Source of the DNA: Pollenia angustigena
Taxonomy: Eukaryota > Arthropoda > Insecta > Diptera > Polleniidae
Assembly: GCA_930367215.1 (NCBI GenBank)
Contig: OV884059.1
Coordinates: forward strand, 14,470,945-14,534,944
DNA: 64,000 nt
Reading direction: 5' to 3'
The notes beneath the pieces are model-generated. The model did no database searches, was not told the origin of the DNA, and saw nothing but the letters and a program-made list of their open reading frames with translations. Below, one piece after another: positions 33,375 to 44,212 of this stretch (position 1 is the first letter of the stretch; every line of letters starts with the position of its first letter). The position numbers and the translations under genes were made by a program.

Positions 33375-35431
33375 GTGAAACATCCTAAAACGGACACCTC
33401 CCATAGCCGGTCACGGACAAAAAACTCTATGACGCACAGTGGGAAATTTTACGAGAAGGCGGTCAAAATTCCATAACTTTTGACTGGATCGGTATTTTTT
33501 ATGCGATTTTTTTTGCTCGATAGGTGCGATGTTAGGCTTTAATTTGCACTATAAAACGTAAAATTCGACTGATAGGAGCAAAAGTTATGGGGAGTTCAAA
33601 ATGCATTTTCATTTTTTTGTTGAGTTTCGGTGTAAAAGTTGAATATTTCAAATATGATTTTTTTATAATTTATCATTATTTCTCTTGTATTTTACAACTG
33701 ATACTTATTTTTTTATTGTCGAACTTAGATCCTGTCAGAAAATGCCAATATTTGGCCCCTGTAAATTTTTTAGTCCCAATATTCACAGGGGCCAAAGGTT
33801 GGCTTTTTTGGGACGAAACGAGTTGTTATAAGGATACAACTGAAAAGGAATATTTTGAAAAATGCCCAAATAGCATTCTTGGCTATCGATAACATTTTAG
33901 GTAATTCAACTTTTATTTTTGGTTTGAGATGTATGTGTATTTTATTTTTATATATTAACTAGCTTAACCCGGTGAGCTTCGCTACACTTCTTTAACCACT
34001 TCTTGAAATGAGAGATATTTAATATATACATCCTATGGGAGGTATTTCCCCCCTGCGCCTACCCGCTTTATTTTCTCAAAAGTGTGGTATACCATAAGAG
34101 TGACTTCTACAAAGTTTGAACATTCTTACTATAACAATTCTTAAGATATGCGATATTAAACATTAGCGTCCTATGGGGGTGACACTTCCCCCGCTGCAAT
34201 TTTATTTCAATTTTTGGGCTCAGAAGATCCTACTACAAAAAGTTCAGCAAAATGCGTCCAGCGGCTCTTAAGATATGCGATAATTAATATTGGCATCCTA
34301 TGGGGGGTACCAATTCCCCTGTCCCTATCAAAAAAATAAGTAGCCTATTTTATTTTTAGGGCTCACGTGATGTTACTTTAAAAATTTCAGGAAAATCGGT
34401 TCAGTAGTTTCGGAGTCTATAAGCCAACAAACAAACAAACATACAAACATTTTTCATTTTTATATATATATATAGATGCTCGCGGAAGAATCTGTAGTCT
34501 TTGTTCCTTTTTTCTTGCGCTTCTTCAGATAGATCTCCAACTGGTAGCATATTGTGTTGAAATATTTGTTCCCCATGGTATAAAATTTTATGAACTGTGG
34601 TTGGCATATGTCTCCAAGAGTATTTTTTGTTATAAAGACTTGCTGTTTCATTTGCATACTGGCCAAATTTTTTTGCATTTATCTTTCTGCTACATGATAT
34701 AACTTGTAAAATGATCTGGAATCGTCTTATTAATTCAAAATGTACTCCTGTGATAATTTATGTGGCCTGAACTGCTTTATTTGTCGAAAATTCTTTAAGA
34801 CTCATCTTCTTTATTTTCAGTAATGTGTCCTTGCAGGACTTATTTTTTTAACCGAATATCTTACTTTGGGTCACAGAAATTGCTGTAGTTCGCAAGGTCG
34901 TGCTCAGACGTGTGTACAATGGGGTATAGAAATGTAGGTTAGATTCTGGACTACAAGAGAGTATAGATTTTTTTTTGACGCGTTTTGACGGGCAGGACTT
35001 ATGCTCTATAAAGTAGGAAATTTCAGAGAAATTTTGACATTAAAAAAAAAAAAAAATTAAATAGTTCTAGAGGTCGCAGAGTTTAATGCTTTAAACCACG
35101 TGTAGCTAATAAAATAAACTAACTCACAAAACTTATTCTGTCAAAAAATCTTAAAAAACAAAAAAGTTATGAGCATTTCAACTTCAAAAATTTACTCAGA
35201 AATTCAAAACTATAACCAAATATTAAAAAAGTCCATTTCGGACCACCCAGTTCTCAATGAAATAGTTGAAATAGGGTTGAAATTTTTTGGCTCCCGAGGT
35301 TCACTAGTATTTACTTTCACATGAATAAAAAAATTTTAAGATCGGAGAACACAAAAAAAAATAATTTTGGCCGCCTTCTCAAAATATGAACCAGTGTGCG
35401 ACGGTGAGTATCCAGTTATGGGAGGTTTCAC
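33375..35431. mobile_element. DNA-transposon-like element with long imperfect terminal inverted repeats
   Basis: The left end (33375-33470) has GTGAAAC, CTCCCATA.CCGG, GCACAGTGGG and GAGAAGGCGGTCAAAATT. The right end (35362-35431) has the inverse of the same blocks in the same order (GTGAAAC, CTCCCATAACTGG, CGCACACTGG, GAGAAGGCGGCCAAAATT). The interior is non-coding and contains another inserted element at 33957-34476. Superfamily and target duplication not determined. Confidence 0.6.
33957..34476 (+). mobile_element. Non-autonomous ACTAG...CCCGG element, short copy
   Basis: Starts ACTAGCTTAACCCGGTGAGC, TTCGC. It ends with AAAATCGGTTCAGTAGTTTC, GGAGTCTATAAGCCAAC, repeated AAACAAAC / ATACAAAC and a TATATATATATATAGAT tail. 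Internal near-repeats (CCTATGGG with GATATGCGATA.TTAA at 34015, 34140 and 34275) give three units of about 125-135 bp. Same terminal style as 14541-16191; class uncertain (RTE-derived or Helitron-like). Confidence 0.55.
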
Positions 35432-36516
35432 GTACATATCATCTCGGACTCAAATTGAATTTGGTTCCAAAATGTCTAGAGTAAGTACATATAAGTTGTG
35501 TAGCTCATATGAAAAGTTCCTTTAAACTTGTTTAAAAATTCGCACTTAGCATTTTTTTTTTTATATACACACCTTCTTCTAAAGGAAAATCTCTTGAGGT
35601 TTTATATTTTTTGTGCGCTATTTCATATGAATTATTGTAAAATATTCTTTTTTTTCGAAATAATAAAAAAATACATGTTGATTTTGCATTATTTTTCTTT
35701 AGAAAAAGTTCAAGAAAAAAAAAAAATGATGCCAAAAGAGGAAAATTTTAATGAAGTATTTTGTAATATTCAACTTAACATTTTTTTTCTCCGCATTTTT
35801 GCGGGTTGTAAAGAAATACCCATGAGTAACATAATCTTTTCATCATCATTAATGAAAAAGTGTTTTTTTTTCTTTTAAGATTTCCTTATTTTCAATGATC
35901 TATTTATTGTATTTATGGCGAAAACTTTTTAAAGTCAATTATTAAATAAGGAAATGCAAGTCAGTAGAAGTTTAGAGAGAATTTCGAATATCTGGTAAAA
36001 CAAACTATGGGAGCAAAAGCTTAAAATAGTAATTATTTTTTCCGCTTTGATTTGATGACGTTACAATGTTTTAATTATTTTGCTAAAAACGCCATCATAT
36101 AAATTTCAAACATATTGTGATTGAATAAGCCATATATGTATATGTTGACAGGAAATACAATCATTGTATCGTAAGCTTATTATTGGTTTGGCGCATATGG
36201 CAAAAAGGCGTAGTGGAGAAAAACCGACAATGAAGATTTACAAGAAGGTTGCTAAAAATATACCCGAAAAAATTTTTGTATTTTCACCGCTGTTTTTAAG
36301 AAAAATGTTAATTTTTGGGAACTTTAATGAATAAACTAGAACTTTATAATATTTAATTGACTTCTAAGCTAAAGAGCAAATGATTACTATTGGAAGCAGT
36401 TGTACCAGGCTTAAGTTTTCGATACCAAACGAAAGAGAAGAAAACAATTAGTTGAACCCAGTCAAAAACTCAACTTGCATTTTTTTGCCTAACGTCCATC
36501 ATGTTACGAATTTTAC
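35432..36516. other. No gene recognised
   Basis: Homopolymer-rich (T runs near 35552, 35649, 35868; A runs near 35050, 35717). A 45-residue frame from 36198 (start MAKRRSGEKPTMKIYKK) is present but has no context to support it. Confidence 0.4.
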
Positions 36517-36900
36517 TCAGAAAAAGTTATCCAAAACGTTTCACTTATTAAAGCATTAATCAAAAGTAAAATCAGTTATAATTACAAAATTTAATTAAGT
36601 GAACTAGACGTTTACGGCCTGTTTTTAGAAAACGTAAACAAGTGAGTGAGTGAGAAATTATATTGAAAACAAAAACAAATTTTCGATTTTTATTGTTGTT
36701 TTCAATATTATTTCTCACCCACTCACTTGTTTACGTTTTCTAAAAACAGGCCGTTAATCAAGTGAATTAAACATTAAAACAATTAAATGACTTAAATGTT
36801 TAATTGATACTATTGTTTTGTTTACTGGTGAAAATTTAATTAATTTTTTTGTTAATAGCACTAATTTTTTAATTGAAATCAATTTTGATTTTTTTCTGTG
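36517..36900. mobile_element. AT-rich dispersed MITE, CACAGAAA family, copy 2
   Basis: Begins CTCAGAAAAAG and ends TTTTTTTCTGTG. Shares with copies 1, 3 and 4 the blocks TTAATCAAAAGTAAAATCAG, TTTAATTAAGTGAACTAGACG, GATACTATT and GGTGAAAATTTAATTA. It is interrupted by a foldback MITE at 36615-36753. Confidence 0.65.
36615..36753. mobile_element. Foldback MITE, nearly perfect palindrome, TTA-flanked
   Basis: Arms of about 60 bp start CGGCCTGTTTTTAGAAAACG and continue with TAAACAAGTGAGTG and a TTGAAAACAA block, then invert. TTA flanks both ends (36612-36614 and 36754-36756), the target size used by PIF/Harbinger elements. Inserted in the AT-rich MITE, whose other copies show the empty site. Only about 15 bases separate the arms. 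Confidence 0.8.
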
Positions 36901-37289
36901 CATACTTGTATTTTGTAGTTTATTTTCTTCGAGTTTTGTCGATTTCTCTTTTTCAGCAACAGTCAATGAATGACGAAGTGTTTTGTTTTTTTGCTTCTAA
37001 AATAACAAACTTTGTGCTAGAAAAGCAAAATTTGCAGGATGTTTTGCTCGGGACCAGAAGGTTCCCATCTATTGTAAACTTCTTGAATTCAATCAGATGA
37101 CCTCAGGGCACTAGTACTGAACACAACTGATTCATTTGAATCGAACATTTGCCAAAAAGCGACTTAAATGTTGCGACCAGACATGAAGCCTTAATATTGC
37201 ACCACGACAACGCAAGACCTATTACAAACTATTTAATTAAAAGTGGTTAAGAAGTTTTGCCTCAGCCACCTTTTTGTTGAGACATTGCA

Positions 37290-37524
37290 TCGCCTGACTA
37301 CCATTTCTGTCAATCGATGAAGCAAGCTCTTCAGGACCCATAACTGCCAAGAAGTCGCCCCTAGGGTGATAGAACGTATGACCGATCTCCATTAGTTTTT
37401 TGTCCTAAACATTTTCTCAATACATCTTGCCCATTATCACCATCCATAAAGGAGGCTTCCATATAAATATGGCGGTTTAATGAAATTCCTAAATTTGGCT
37501 CTTGCAGCGCCTATGATGCCCCTA
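37290..37524. repeat. Diverged copy of the 329-bp satellite unit, left half
   Basis: Shares with the array at 52.4-54.0 kb the blocks CATAACTGCC.AG.AGTC.CC, CTAGGG.GATA, GTATGACCG, CTCCATTAGTTTTT, AACATTTTCTCAA, AT.GCCATCCAT and GGCTTCCATA. It runs up to GATGCCCCTA, where a TA-inserting element interrupts it; the unit resumes at 38434. Confidence 0.75.
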
Positions 37525-38433
37525 CACTGTTAGAAAAGGCGTCATAACGCTGATGTATTTTGACATCAGTACTATGACAAGTGTCTTCGTTTTTGACCCC
37601 ATGACACTTTTCATCATGGTGATGTCAACCTTAACATCACTTGGCCAAAGTGTCATCAGGGTAAAACTGAAACTATGTCATCAATGGGATGACACATCGG
37701 CATCACAGAAATTACAAAGATGGGTTCAGTGCGTTGACGCAGTAACATCGGATAAAGGACACATTAGCATCAATTTAATAACAGTTTGTCATTAAGTCAA
37801 AGTCATTGGAAGTGACTTAAGTCAAAGTGAGAGAATATTATTATTTACTTACCCGTTACATATGTTTGTTTCACGTTTGTTTACACCAGAACTCTCAATA
37901 ATAAGACACCAGCACCATGCCCATATGGTTTTTGTAATTATTATTTTTTAAAAATTTGATGTTTTTAACAAAATAATTTAAAAAAATAGAATATAGGAAT
38001 TTTTGATTCTTAAAATACATTGTAATCATGAAAATAATTTTAATAATATACAAAATGTGGCATCGAATTGATATCAATATAGCAGTGATAACCAAGCCCC
38101 GAACTAACCAAGCCCAAACGCACGAACACAAAGGTATTATGTACTTGTGTGCGGTCGCAGAGACTGATGAAAGTCTGATGTTTTGAAACGAACAAAGTTG
38201 TTGTATACATGTGAATTGCCGACCGTGCCTGTGTGAAAAATACGATTATTGACTGACTCGCGAGCCTATAGTCATAAAATAGATGACACGTAAAAAATTA
38301 CAAAATTGTACGAATACGCTAGTCATTGGATTGATGTTACTTTTTGCATCATTGATACCATTTGTAGTAACATTGATGTCACAATTCTGATGTAAGGGCA
38401 TCATCAATATGAAGATGCATTTTTCTATTAGTG
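37525..38433. mobile_element. TA-inserting DNA element, CACTGTTAGAAAA ends
   Basis: Left end CACTGTTAGAAAA, right end inverse of CACTAATAGAAAA, flanked by TA (37523-37524 and 38434-38435). The flanks join to CCCCTAGAC..., exactly the intact sequence of the satellite units at 53.0-53.7 kb, which proves the insertion site. Subterminal zones are dense in ATGACA, TGTCAT and GATGTC words (37550-37800, 38320-38400). Non-coding, 909 bp. Confidence 0.8.
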
Positions 38434-38673
38434 TAGACGGGTCAAATGTATGACCAACCCAACTTTATTTTTCATCCGCATCATATGTTTCTAACATACC
38501 TTCCTGCTATCTCCATTTCTTTAGGGGCCTCTCACACAAATTTTTAAATACAGGCTAGAAATAGGTATATACAAGAAAATACCCCATAACTGCCTAGGAG
38601 TCACCCCTAATGAGATTAAATGTAATATCGACCCCCATTAGTATTTCCTGCATACCATTATCTCCACCCCTTA
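38434..38673. repeat. Diverged copy of the 329-bp satellite unit, right part
   Basis: Resumes after the TA insertion with TAGACGGGTCAAATGTATGA, then CATCCGCATCATATGTTT, CCTGCTATCTCCATTTCTT, ACAGGCTAGAAAT and CATAACTGCCTAGGAGTCAC, all as in the 53-kb units. It stops at CCACCCCTTA, where a Harbinger-type MITE is inserted. Confidence 0.75.
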
Positions 38674-38998
38674 AGCTGGAGGTCCACACCATGCGTTACT
38701 CGCTTTTTCGCAGCATACGCAGCTGTCAAAAAAGTAGAGTCTGTGTAGTTATACGTAGTAAGTTACATGCACAAAAGCGTAGATGCCTTGAGGCGAAAAG
38801 TAGGTTTACTTTCTACTTTTGTAAGCGTCACAAGCAGCGTTCGAACAAAGCAGCTGATTTTGACAAATTAAATTTTATTTTTACTTGTGCTGCTGCTGCA
38901 TAAAAAGCGTTGCATGTAACTTGAAACGTAGGACGCAAGTAATGTTAGAAAAGCATGCGCTGCGTGGAGGCGAAAACGCGTGGTATGGACCTCCAGCT
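38674..38998. mobile_element. PIF/Harbinger-type MITE, AGCTGGAGGTCC ends
   Basis: Inverted ends AGCTGGAGGTCCACACCATG.. and the inverse of AGCTGGAGGTCCATACCACG, with TTA at both flanks (38671-38673 and 38999-39001). 325 bp long; the overlapping open frames here have no domain. It sits in the satellite-related unit. A diverged relative appears to flank the MITE at 48661. Confidence 0.75.
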
Positions 38999-39001
38999 TT
39001 A

Positions 39002-40589
39002 AGGCTTATAAATCAGAGCAAGTTAAACTCTCTTTTTGGTTTAATATCGTTAAAACTTCCAATACAGACCATAGAATTTGACAAGATTTATCGTAGTGCT
39101 GCCATAAGTTTTTCTTTAACGTTTTGTTTTATATTGTATTATAAGCGATAATTTTAAAAGATCACGTTAAAAACTGACAGATGGCATAAGTGAAATCAAA
39201 ATAATTTATTTTAATTAAAATGTATTATCCTCTATCTGTCATAAAGTTCCCAATAAGGCAAAATTTTAAGAACCAATTACACCTATGTGAGATTCAGTAG
39301 TTGATTTAAAAAAAATTGTAGAATACCGGATTTTAGTAACTTAAGTAAGTAATACGTGAAATAAACAGTTTTTGGGATCTCCTGAAAAATTCTGTTTTTT
39401 AAGATAGAGGGTTTTGAATATAGGCCCTCGAATTGTATTTTTAAGAACTCCGTTTGCTAATTAACATTTGAAATTTACGTTAAACTTTTAATTAACAGTT
39501 GCATTAAGATTTTTCTAAGTTATAGCTTTCTAATCAAACTCTTCAAAATCTCTAAAAAAAAAAAACGAGGAAAGAAAAAAGAATTCTTTAAAATCAACTA
39601 CAAATTTTTCTAAAAAAAACCACTGCCCTTTAAATACCTATTAAAATAAAAAAACTAACTAAACTAAATAAGATAAAAAGAGAAAAAAGAACTAATCATT
39701 TCATAAAACGTCCTGTTTTTTTCCTTCTCTCTATGCGAGGGGAGGGGCATTTTTCTAAATAATCATGTTGACTTTGATAAAAAAAAATAAACAGTAATCA
39801 AAAGCAACAACAATGTTAAACCATTGATGTGACAAACACAGAGCTGACTGATGATAATGACGATGAAACAGCAAAAGAGAAATAAAAGTAAATGAGGGTT
39901 GATTTTTTCTTAACAGGTATTTAACAATAACAACACTTACGAAATCCACACACACACAAACCACATGGAAAAGCAATAACAAAAACCCCGCAAACCAAAC
40001 GTACAAACTAACCAAAAGCAAAAGCAGAGATTGCTATGAGTGCGAAAGTAAGAGATGCCTATTGTTAGACCGAGAGAGAGAGAGAGAGCTAGATAACTGG
40101 ATAAACAACTGTGCAAAGGGTAGTTGTTTTTATTATTGTTTTATTATGGCTGTATGATTATAATTATTGGGTGGAGTGGTTTTCTTACGATGGTAGTTTG
40201 AGGGTTGGCTGTTGTTACTTTGTTTTGTTGGTGGCATTTGTTTGATTTGAATTTTTTGGTCGTGTAAGTCCTTTGTCCTTTGATTTTTGTACTTATTATC
40301 AATGTAAAAAAACTGATTTTGTTACAAATTACATAAGTATTGAAAATTAACTGCAAATTTTTCTTTAACAAAATTTTAATACAAATTTTTATAACTATAA
40401 AATTTTTTTATTTTTGTTAACAAAATTTTTTTTATAAAAGATGTCTTATTTTGCACAATGGGAAACATAACAAAAAGAAAAAAGGGTACATACCTATTTT
40501 AAGTTTCTTAAGTAAGTTTTTCTTGTTAATTTTAGATTCTTAAAACAAAATTTATGGTTAAATTTTATAGTACCTACATGCCAAAGGGT
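39002..40589. other. No gene recognised
   Basis: AT-rich with a GA microsatellite at 40070-40088. Open frames on the - strand (39755-40021, 40144-40371) follow simple-sequence composition and show no domain. Confidence 0.45.
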
Positions 40590-40790
40590 CAATGAAAATT
40601 GCATTATTTCTCGTAGAGGTGGAGTGAATTGGCCTCCAAGATTGTGCGATTTTATGCCTTTAGATTTTTTTTGTGGAGTTTTTTTAGATCGAAAATATAC
40701 AGCAATACTCCCACAAGAGTTCAAGAGCTTAAAATAAAAATTATCGAGCAGATCTTAAATATTTTTGATAATAAAAAGGCACGGCCTAAA
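40590..40790 (+). pseudogene. Mariner transposase fragment, DD41D-type, copy 5
   Basis: CIISRRGGVNWPPRLCDFMP followed by LDFF gives the region around the third catalytic Asp. After a one-base frame change FLWSFFRSKIYSNTPTRVQE and LKIKIIEQI continue the same alignment. About 65 residues survive and both ends are missing. The - strand frame overlapping it is a shadow. Confidence 0.75.
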
Positions 40791-40834
40791 AAACACTTAA
40801 TTGACAACATGCTTTTGTAAGTTGTTGTTGTTTT

Positions 40835-41166
40835 TAATTTTGTTTTTCTTAACCTACTTACAGCCTACTTATTAATGTTGGGAGAATTCCAACCAATTGT
40901 AGTGGGAATGTAAGATGAGATAAACTCACTGTTTATTGTTGATGTTTTTGTTTAAACTTTGATATTGTTACAAGTAGAACTGTTGCTTATAAGTCTTATA
41001 CGTTTAACAGTTTTATTTGGTTTAATATCTTTAGTTTTTTCTTTTGGATGAAGTTTCCTGATGATCTGGCCTAAGCAACCAGTGGAATGCGCATAGGAAT
41101 AGCTTATCCCATCAACAATAAATTTCAACTGTTTTTATCAAGAATAAAAACTGGGAATTAAGCACG
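40835..41166. repeat. Dispersed repeat, copy 2 (see 31831-32398)
   Basis: Same ordered blocks as 32010-32346 with about one change in six bases by eye and small indels. It ends in AAAACTGGGAATTAAGCACG. Non-coding, class unknown. Confidence 0.65.
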
Positions 41167-41349
41167 AATAACAAAATCTTTTAAAATATTGAAAATTTGG
41201 GTAAATGATTGGTAGCCTGCCCTGCCATAATCGCCATGATTTTTTTTTTTTTTTTATTTTTTGTTTTTAACCGGAAAATATTTGCGATAAACTGAAATAA
41301 AAACATTTTTATATCTCGAGAAAACTATTTTTTTATTACAATTAAAATG

Positions 41350-41600
41350 ATACCACAATTTTGAACTCCCTTTAGGTATATTTTCAGGGTATAATGGAAA
41401 AAAGGAGCTTGCTTCAAAGTCATTGATCGACCTAAACATTCATTCGGGAAACCGAAAAATTTTTAGAACTCGCTCCTAAGTATGGTCTTCCCAATCCTTA
41501 TTCTGAGTTTTTAAATGGTACTCCACCAGCAATTTATTATGTTTGGTACCTACTCCACCAAGTTAAATACGAGTTTTATTTGGTTCTTGATAGGCTATTC
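41350..41600. repeat. Dispersed repeat shared with 28240-28470
   Basis: Blocks AGGGTATAATGG..AAGGAGC, CTTCAAAGTCA, GCTCCTAAGTAT and CTGAGTTTTTAAATGGTACT, then CCACCAG, appear in the same order in both places. Unclassified, non-coding. Confidence 0.45.
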
Positions 41601-42028
41601 AAGCAATTAACTTTTGTTTGATTCTTCGATTAAGTTTAGGCGATTAACTGTTCAAATAATTAAAAATTGCTTATTTTCGATTAACGATTCATTCGAATAA
41701 TTTATGTCGATTAATCGAAAATTTGTTTTTCACAGTTTTGGTTCTTTTCTTTTATGTAAAAAACAAGAAGGTACGTTTTCAAAACCCATTTATTGTGTCT
41801 TAACTCAGGAATATTTCCTTAGAGGAACAATTTTAAAACAAATGTAAATAAAGCACAAAGACTGAAACCAAAGAGTTTAGAAATAATTTATTTTTAATAT
41901 TTTTAAAAGTATTAAAACTATTGAAAATCAAAAAGAGATTCAAGTGGCATAATGAAGACTATCAATTTTTGCAAAAAGACAAAAACAAGAACAGAGAAAT
42001 TCGATAGGCTTTATAATGCTTTAATTTA

Positions 42029-42164
42029 ATCTCTCCAACGTCAACACTAAGTGAAAGAATCTTTTCTAAATCCAGTTTCTTCAAAACAAAAGAAAGAAAT
42101 CGTTTGCAACATAAACATTTAAACGGTATTCTCTTCTTGAAATATTATTTAAGATTAAATTTTG
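42029..42164 (+). pseudogene. hAT transposase C-terminal dimerisation domain fragment
   Basis: A single open stretch reads ISPTSTLSERIFSKSSFFKT, then KERNRLQHKHLNGILFLKYY. This matches the layout of the hAT C-terminal region (P-[ST]-x-x-x-SER-x-FS ... KRNRL ... L-x-x-x-x-FL), the dimerisation segment of hobo/Ac/Hermes-type transposases. The rest of the transposase is not readable. It identifies the surrounding CGATTAATCG element as hAT. Confidence 0.7.
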
Positions 42165-42364
42165 ATGCTATTTTTATTTAAAAGTTTTGTCAAATTGTTG
42201 TTACTTTTCGAATAAAATTTTTATGTTAAAAAATATAATTTTTGGTCTTATTTTTAAACTTCTAAACTAGACAAAATTATTCGATTAACCGAATAATATT
42301 TAATTGTTCGATTATTATTCGATTAAATTTTTACCTCGAAAAATTATTCGCTCGATTAATCTTC

Positions 42365-42785
42365 TTCTTTTTATTATCAATCCATTACTGGATATAAGTG
42401 ATCACATGCATGTTAACATATAATTTAATTTATTATATAAGGTTTTAAATGATACAAAACTCTTCTCGGCTTATTGCTATGTGTATTAAATCGCCAATGG
42501 TTCTCAGCCCCGTCCAGTCTCTAATATTCCGTAGCCATGACATTTGTTTTCGGCCCGTGCCTCTTCTTCCTTTAATATGGCCTTCTAGTATTAATTGTAG
42601 GAGTTCATATTTTCGACCGCGTACAATATGTCCAAAATATGTTGCGTCTTTTGATGCATTTTAACAGCTCACGCTCAGTTCTTATTCTTCTTAGGACTTC
42701 AGCATTAGAACCTCGATCAATCCACGAAATTCTTAGGAGCCTACGAAAACACCACATCTCAAAAGCTTCAAGTCTATTCATTGCG
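42365..42785 (-). pseudogene. LINE 3'-end fragment (C-terminal region)
   Basis: Read on the - strand with frame changes: MNRLEAFEMWCFRRLLRISW, NAEVLRRI, ERELL, IKRR and GRKYE-type pieces. This is the C-terminal maturase-like tail of RTE/CR1-type ORF2 proteins (FEMWC.RR.LRISW...N.EVL..I). It is 5'-truncated and inserted in the hAT relic. Confidence 0.65.
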
Positions 42786-42830
42786 GTTATCGATTAATCG
42801 ATTAATGCAAAACATCGATTAATTGAATGC

Positions 42831-43617
42831 CTTAGTTCTTGACCAGATTTTTATACAACGCCATACCTTTATACAAAGCGAAATGAAACGCGAAACGCAT
42901 AAAAATTAGGAAAACAATTCTGAATTTACTTAAAAGTTCAGGCTGACAAAGAGTGGTATGAAATTTCACAAGAGCTAAATAAATTGATTGTAACCACCCA
43001 TTATAAGTTTGCTTCTTGTCGTTGTATAATTATTTTTCATTTATCTTTGACTAGAAAAATTGCCCAGAACTTCTGACCGCACTACTGATACGGTAAGCTG
43101 TCCAAGACCAAGCGTATTTTCATTTCCAAAGGTAAAGATGGAGTGATCCCTTCCCTCAGCGCAAAATTGTTGCCAAATTTAACATGCTTGGGCTTAAATT
43201 AATAAGTACTGTTGTCCTTTTGCAATAGGTTGAAAGCGTTTCTTAACCTTTTTGAGTTTCTGGCTGGTTCGAATAAGCGTTTATCTTTATCAGACGAATC
43301 ATAAAACCATAGTTCTGACGTGGTCATATTAAGAGTTTTTCTCAATTCCATCATTTTTCTTTGGGAATATAGACCGTTATTTAATTTCAGGATAGGGTTT
43401 ACATTTAAAACAATTTCATTGCGCTTTTGCGGTTCTCCACTTTTGTAACAGTTTGGTTGTCTTTGGTTAATTCACATTACCATTCTCAACTCATCTGGCA
43501 GTTGGCTATTCAGTTGTATATCTGTTTTTTTTCGTGGTATTGCCGTTTTTAACTTTGTAAAAGTTTTGTCGGCAAAAATGTTAAATACACACAACTGCTA
43601 AAAAGTAGTTGTGTTAT
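42831..43617 (-). pseudogene. Unidentified decayed coding fragment
   Basis: On the - strand, 43201-43450 reads without a stop for about 80 residues: NCYKSGEPQKRNEIVLNVNP, then LYSQRKMMELRKTLNMTTSE, LWFYDSSDKDKRLF and KRLRNAFNLLQKDNSTY. After a stop it goes on with FKPKHVKFGNNFALREG, and in another frame FGNENTLGLGQLTVSVVRSE. The residue mix looks like real former coding sequence, probably from a mobile element, but I do not recognise the family. Nothing else was seen in the region apart from a small CACAACT hairpin at 43589-43612. Confidence 0.35.
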
Positions 43618-44212
43618 CCCTGCAGATAACGAGACTAGTCCATACATGCATGTAAAGATTAGTCCATAAAGGATTAGGAGTACTCCAAAACTACTCCAAA
43701 TATATGGGTAAAAGGTGGTCCATTAAACATTACGATGTCCTAGGAGGGGACCATATAACCCACCGAAGTAGTCCCTAAACTACTCCATGGAGTACTAAAG
43801 TGGGTTAGTATTAAAAGTACTCCATGTTACTACAGTATGGAATACACTTAAGGGGTAGGTTAAAAATTTTTCTTTTTCTAATTCTAATTTTTTACTGATC
43901 GCCTTTTATGGTGTGTACTGTAGTCTATTATTGATATAATTAAATGTATTTACTTGGTATTTTTAATTTTTGTTTACCTTGCTTCCACAAATTTCACAAA
44001 CTTTCACTTTTAAATAAACAATTAATAATGGACACCATCAGGGCTACCAATGTGTAATACTGTAAACTATAGAAAAGTATAAATCATGCAGTTGTTGGCA
44101 GCACTGCATGTTAATTTCTTATAACATGGTCCATACTACAGTACATTGGACCATGTTGTAAGTAGTCAATTTAAGCCACAATAGACCACGTAGTCCAATA
44201 TTATCTGTAGGG
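43618..44212. mobile_element. MITE family Z, copy 2
   Basis: Ends CCCTGCAGATAA and the inverse TTATCTGTAGGG, with AGTCCATA, GGTGGTCCATTAAACATT, ACGATGTCCTAGGAGGGGAC and ATATAACCCAC blocks as in copy 1 (22879-23252). It has an extra central segment (about 43840-44110) that may be a further insertion. Confidence 0.7.

Larger units (their letters stand above)
41590..42830 (+). mobile_element. hAT element relic, related to 12320-14434
   Basis: Both ends are dense in CGATTAATCG / ATTCGAATAATT words as in the 12320 element. A hAT dimerisation-domain fragment (42029-42164) lies inside. A LINE 3' fragment (42365-42785) is inserted between CGCTCGATTAATC and GGTTATCGATTAATC. Exact termini and target duplication were not identified. 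Confidence 0.6.

Noticed and set aside
33135..33476. 113-residue open frame
   Set aside because: It runs straight across the MITE at 33159-33369 and into the next element.
36198..36335. 45-residue frame with a basic N-terminus
   Set aside because: Too short and isolated to support, with no upstream or downstream gene features.
38610..39151. Open frames of 97 and 88 residues
   Set aside because: They lie across a Harbinger-type MITE and a satellite unit; chance frames.
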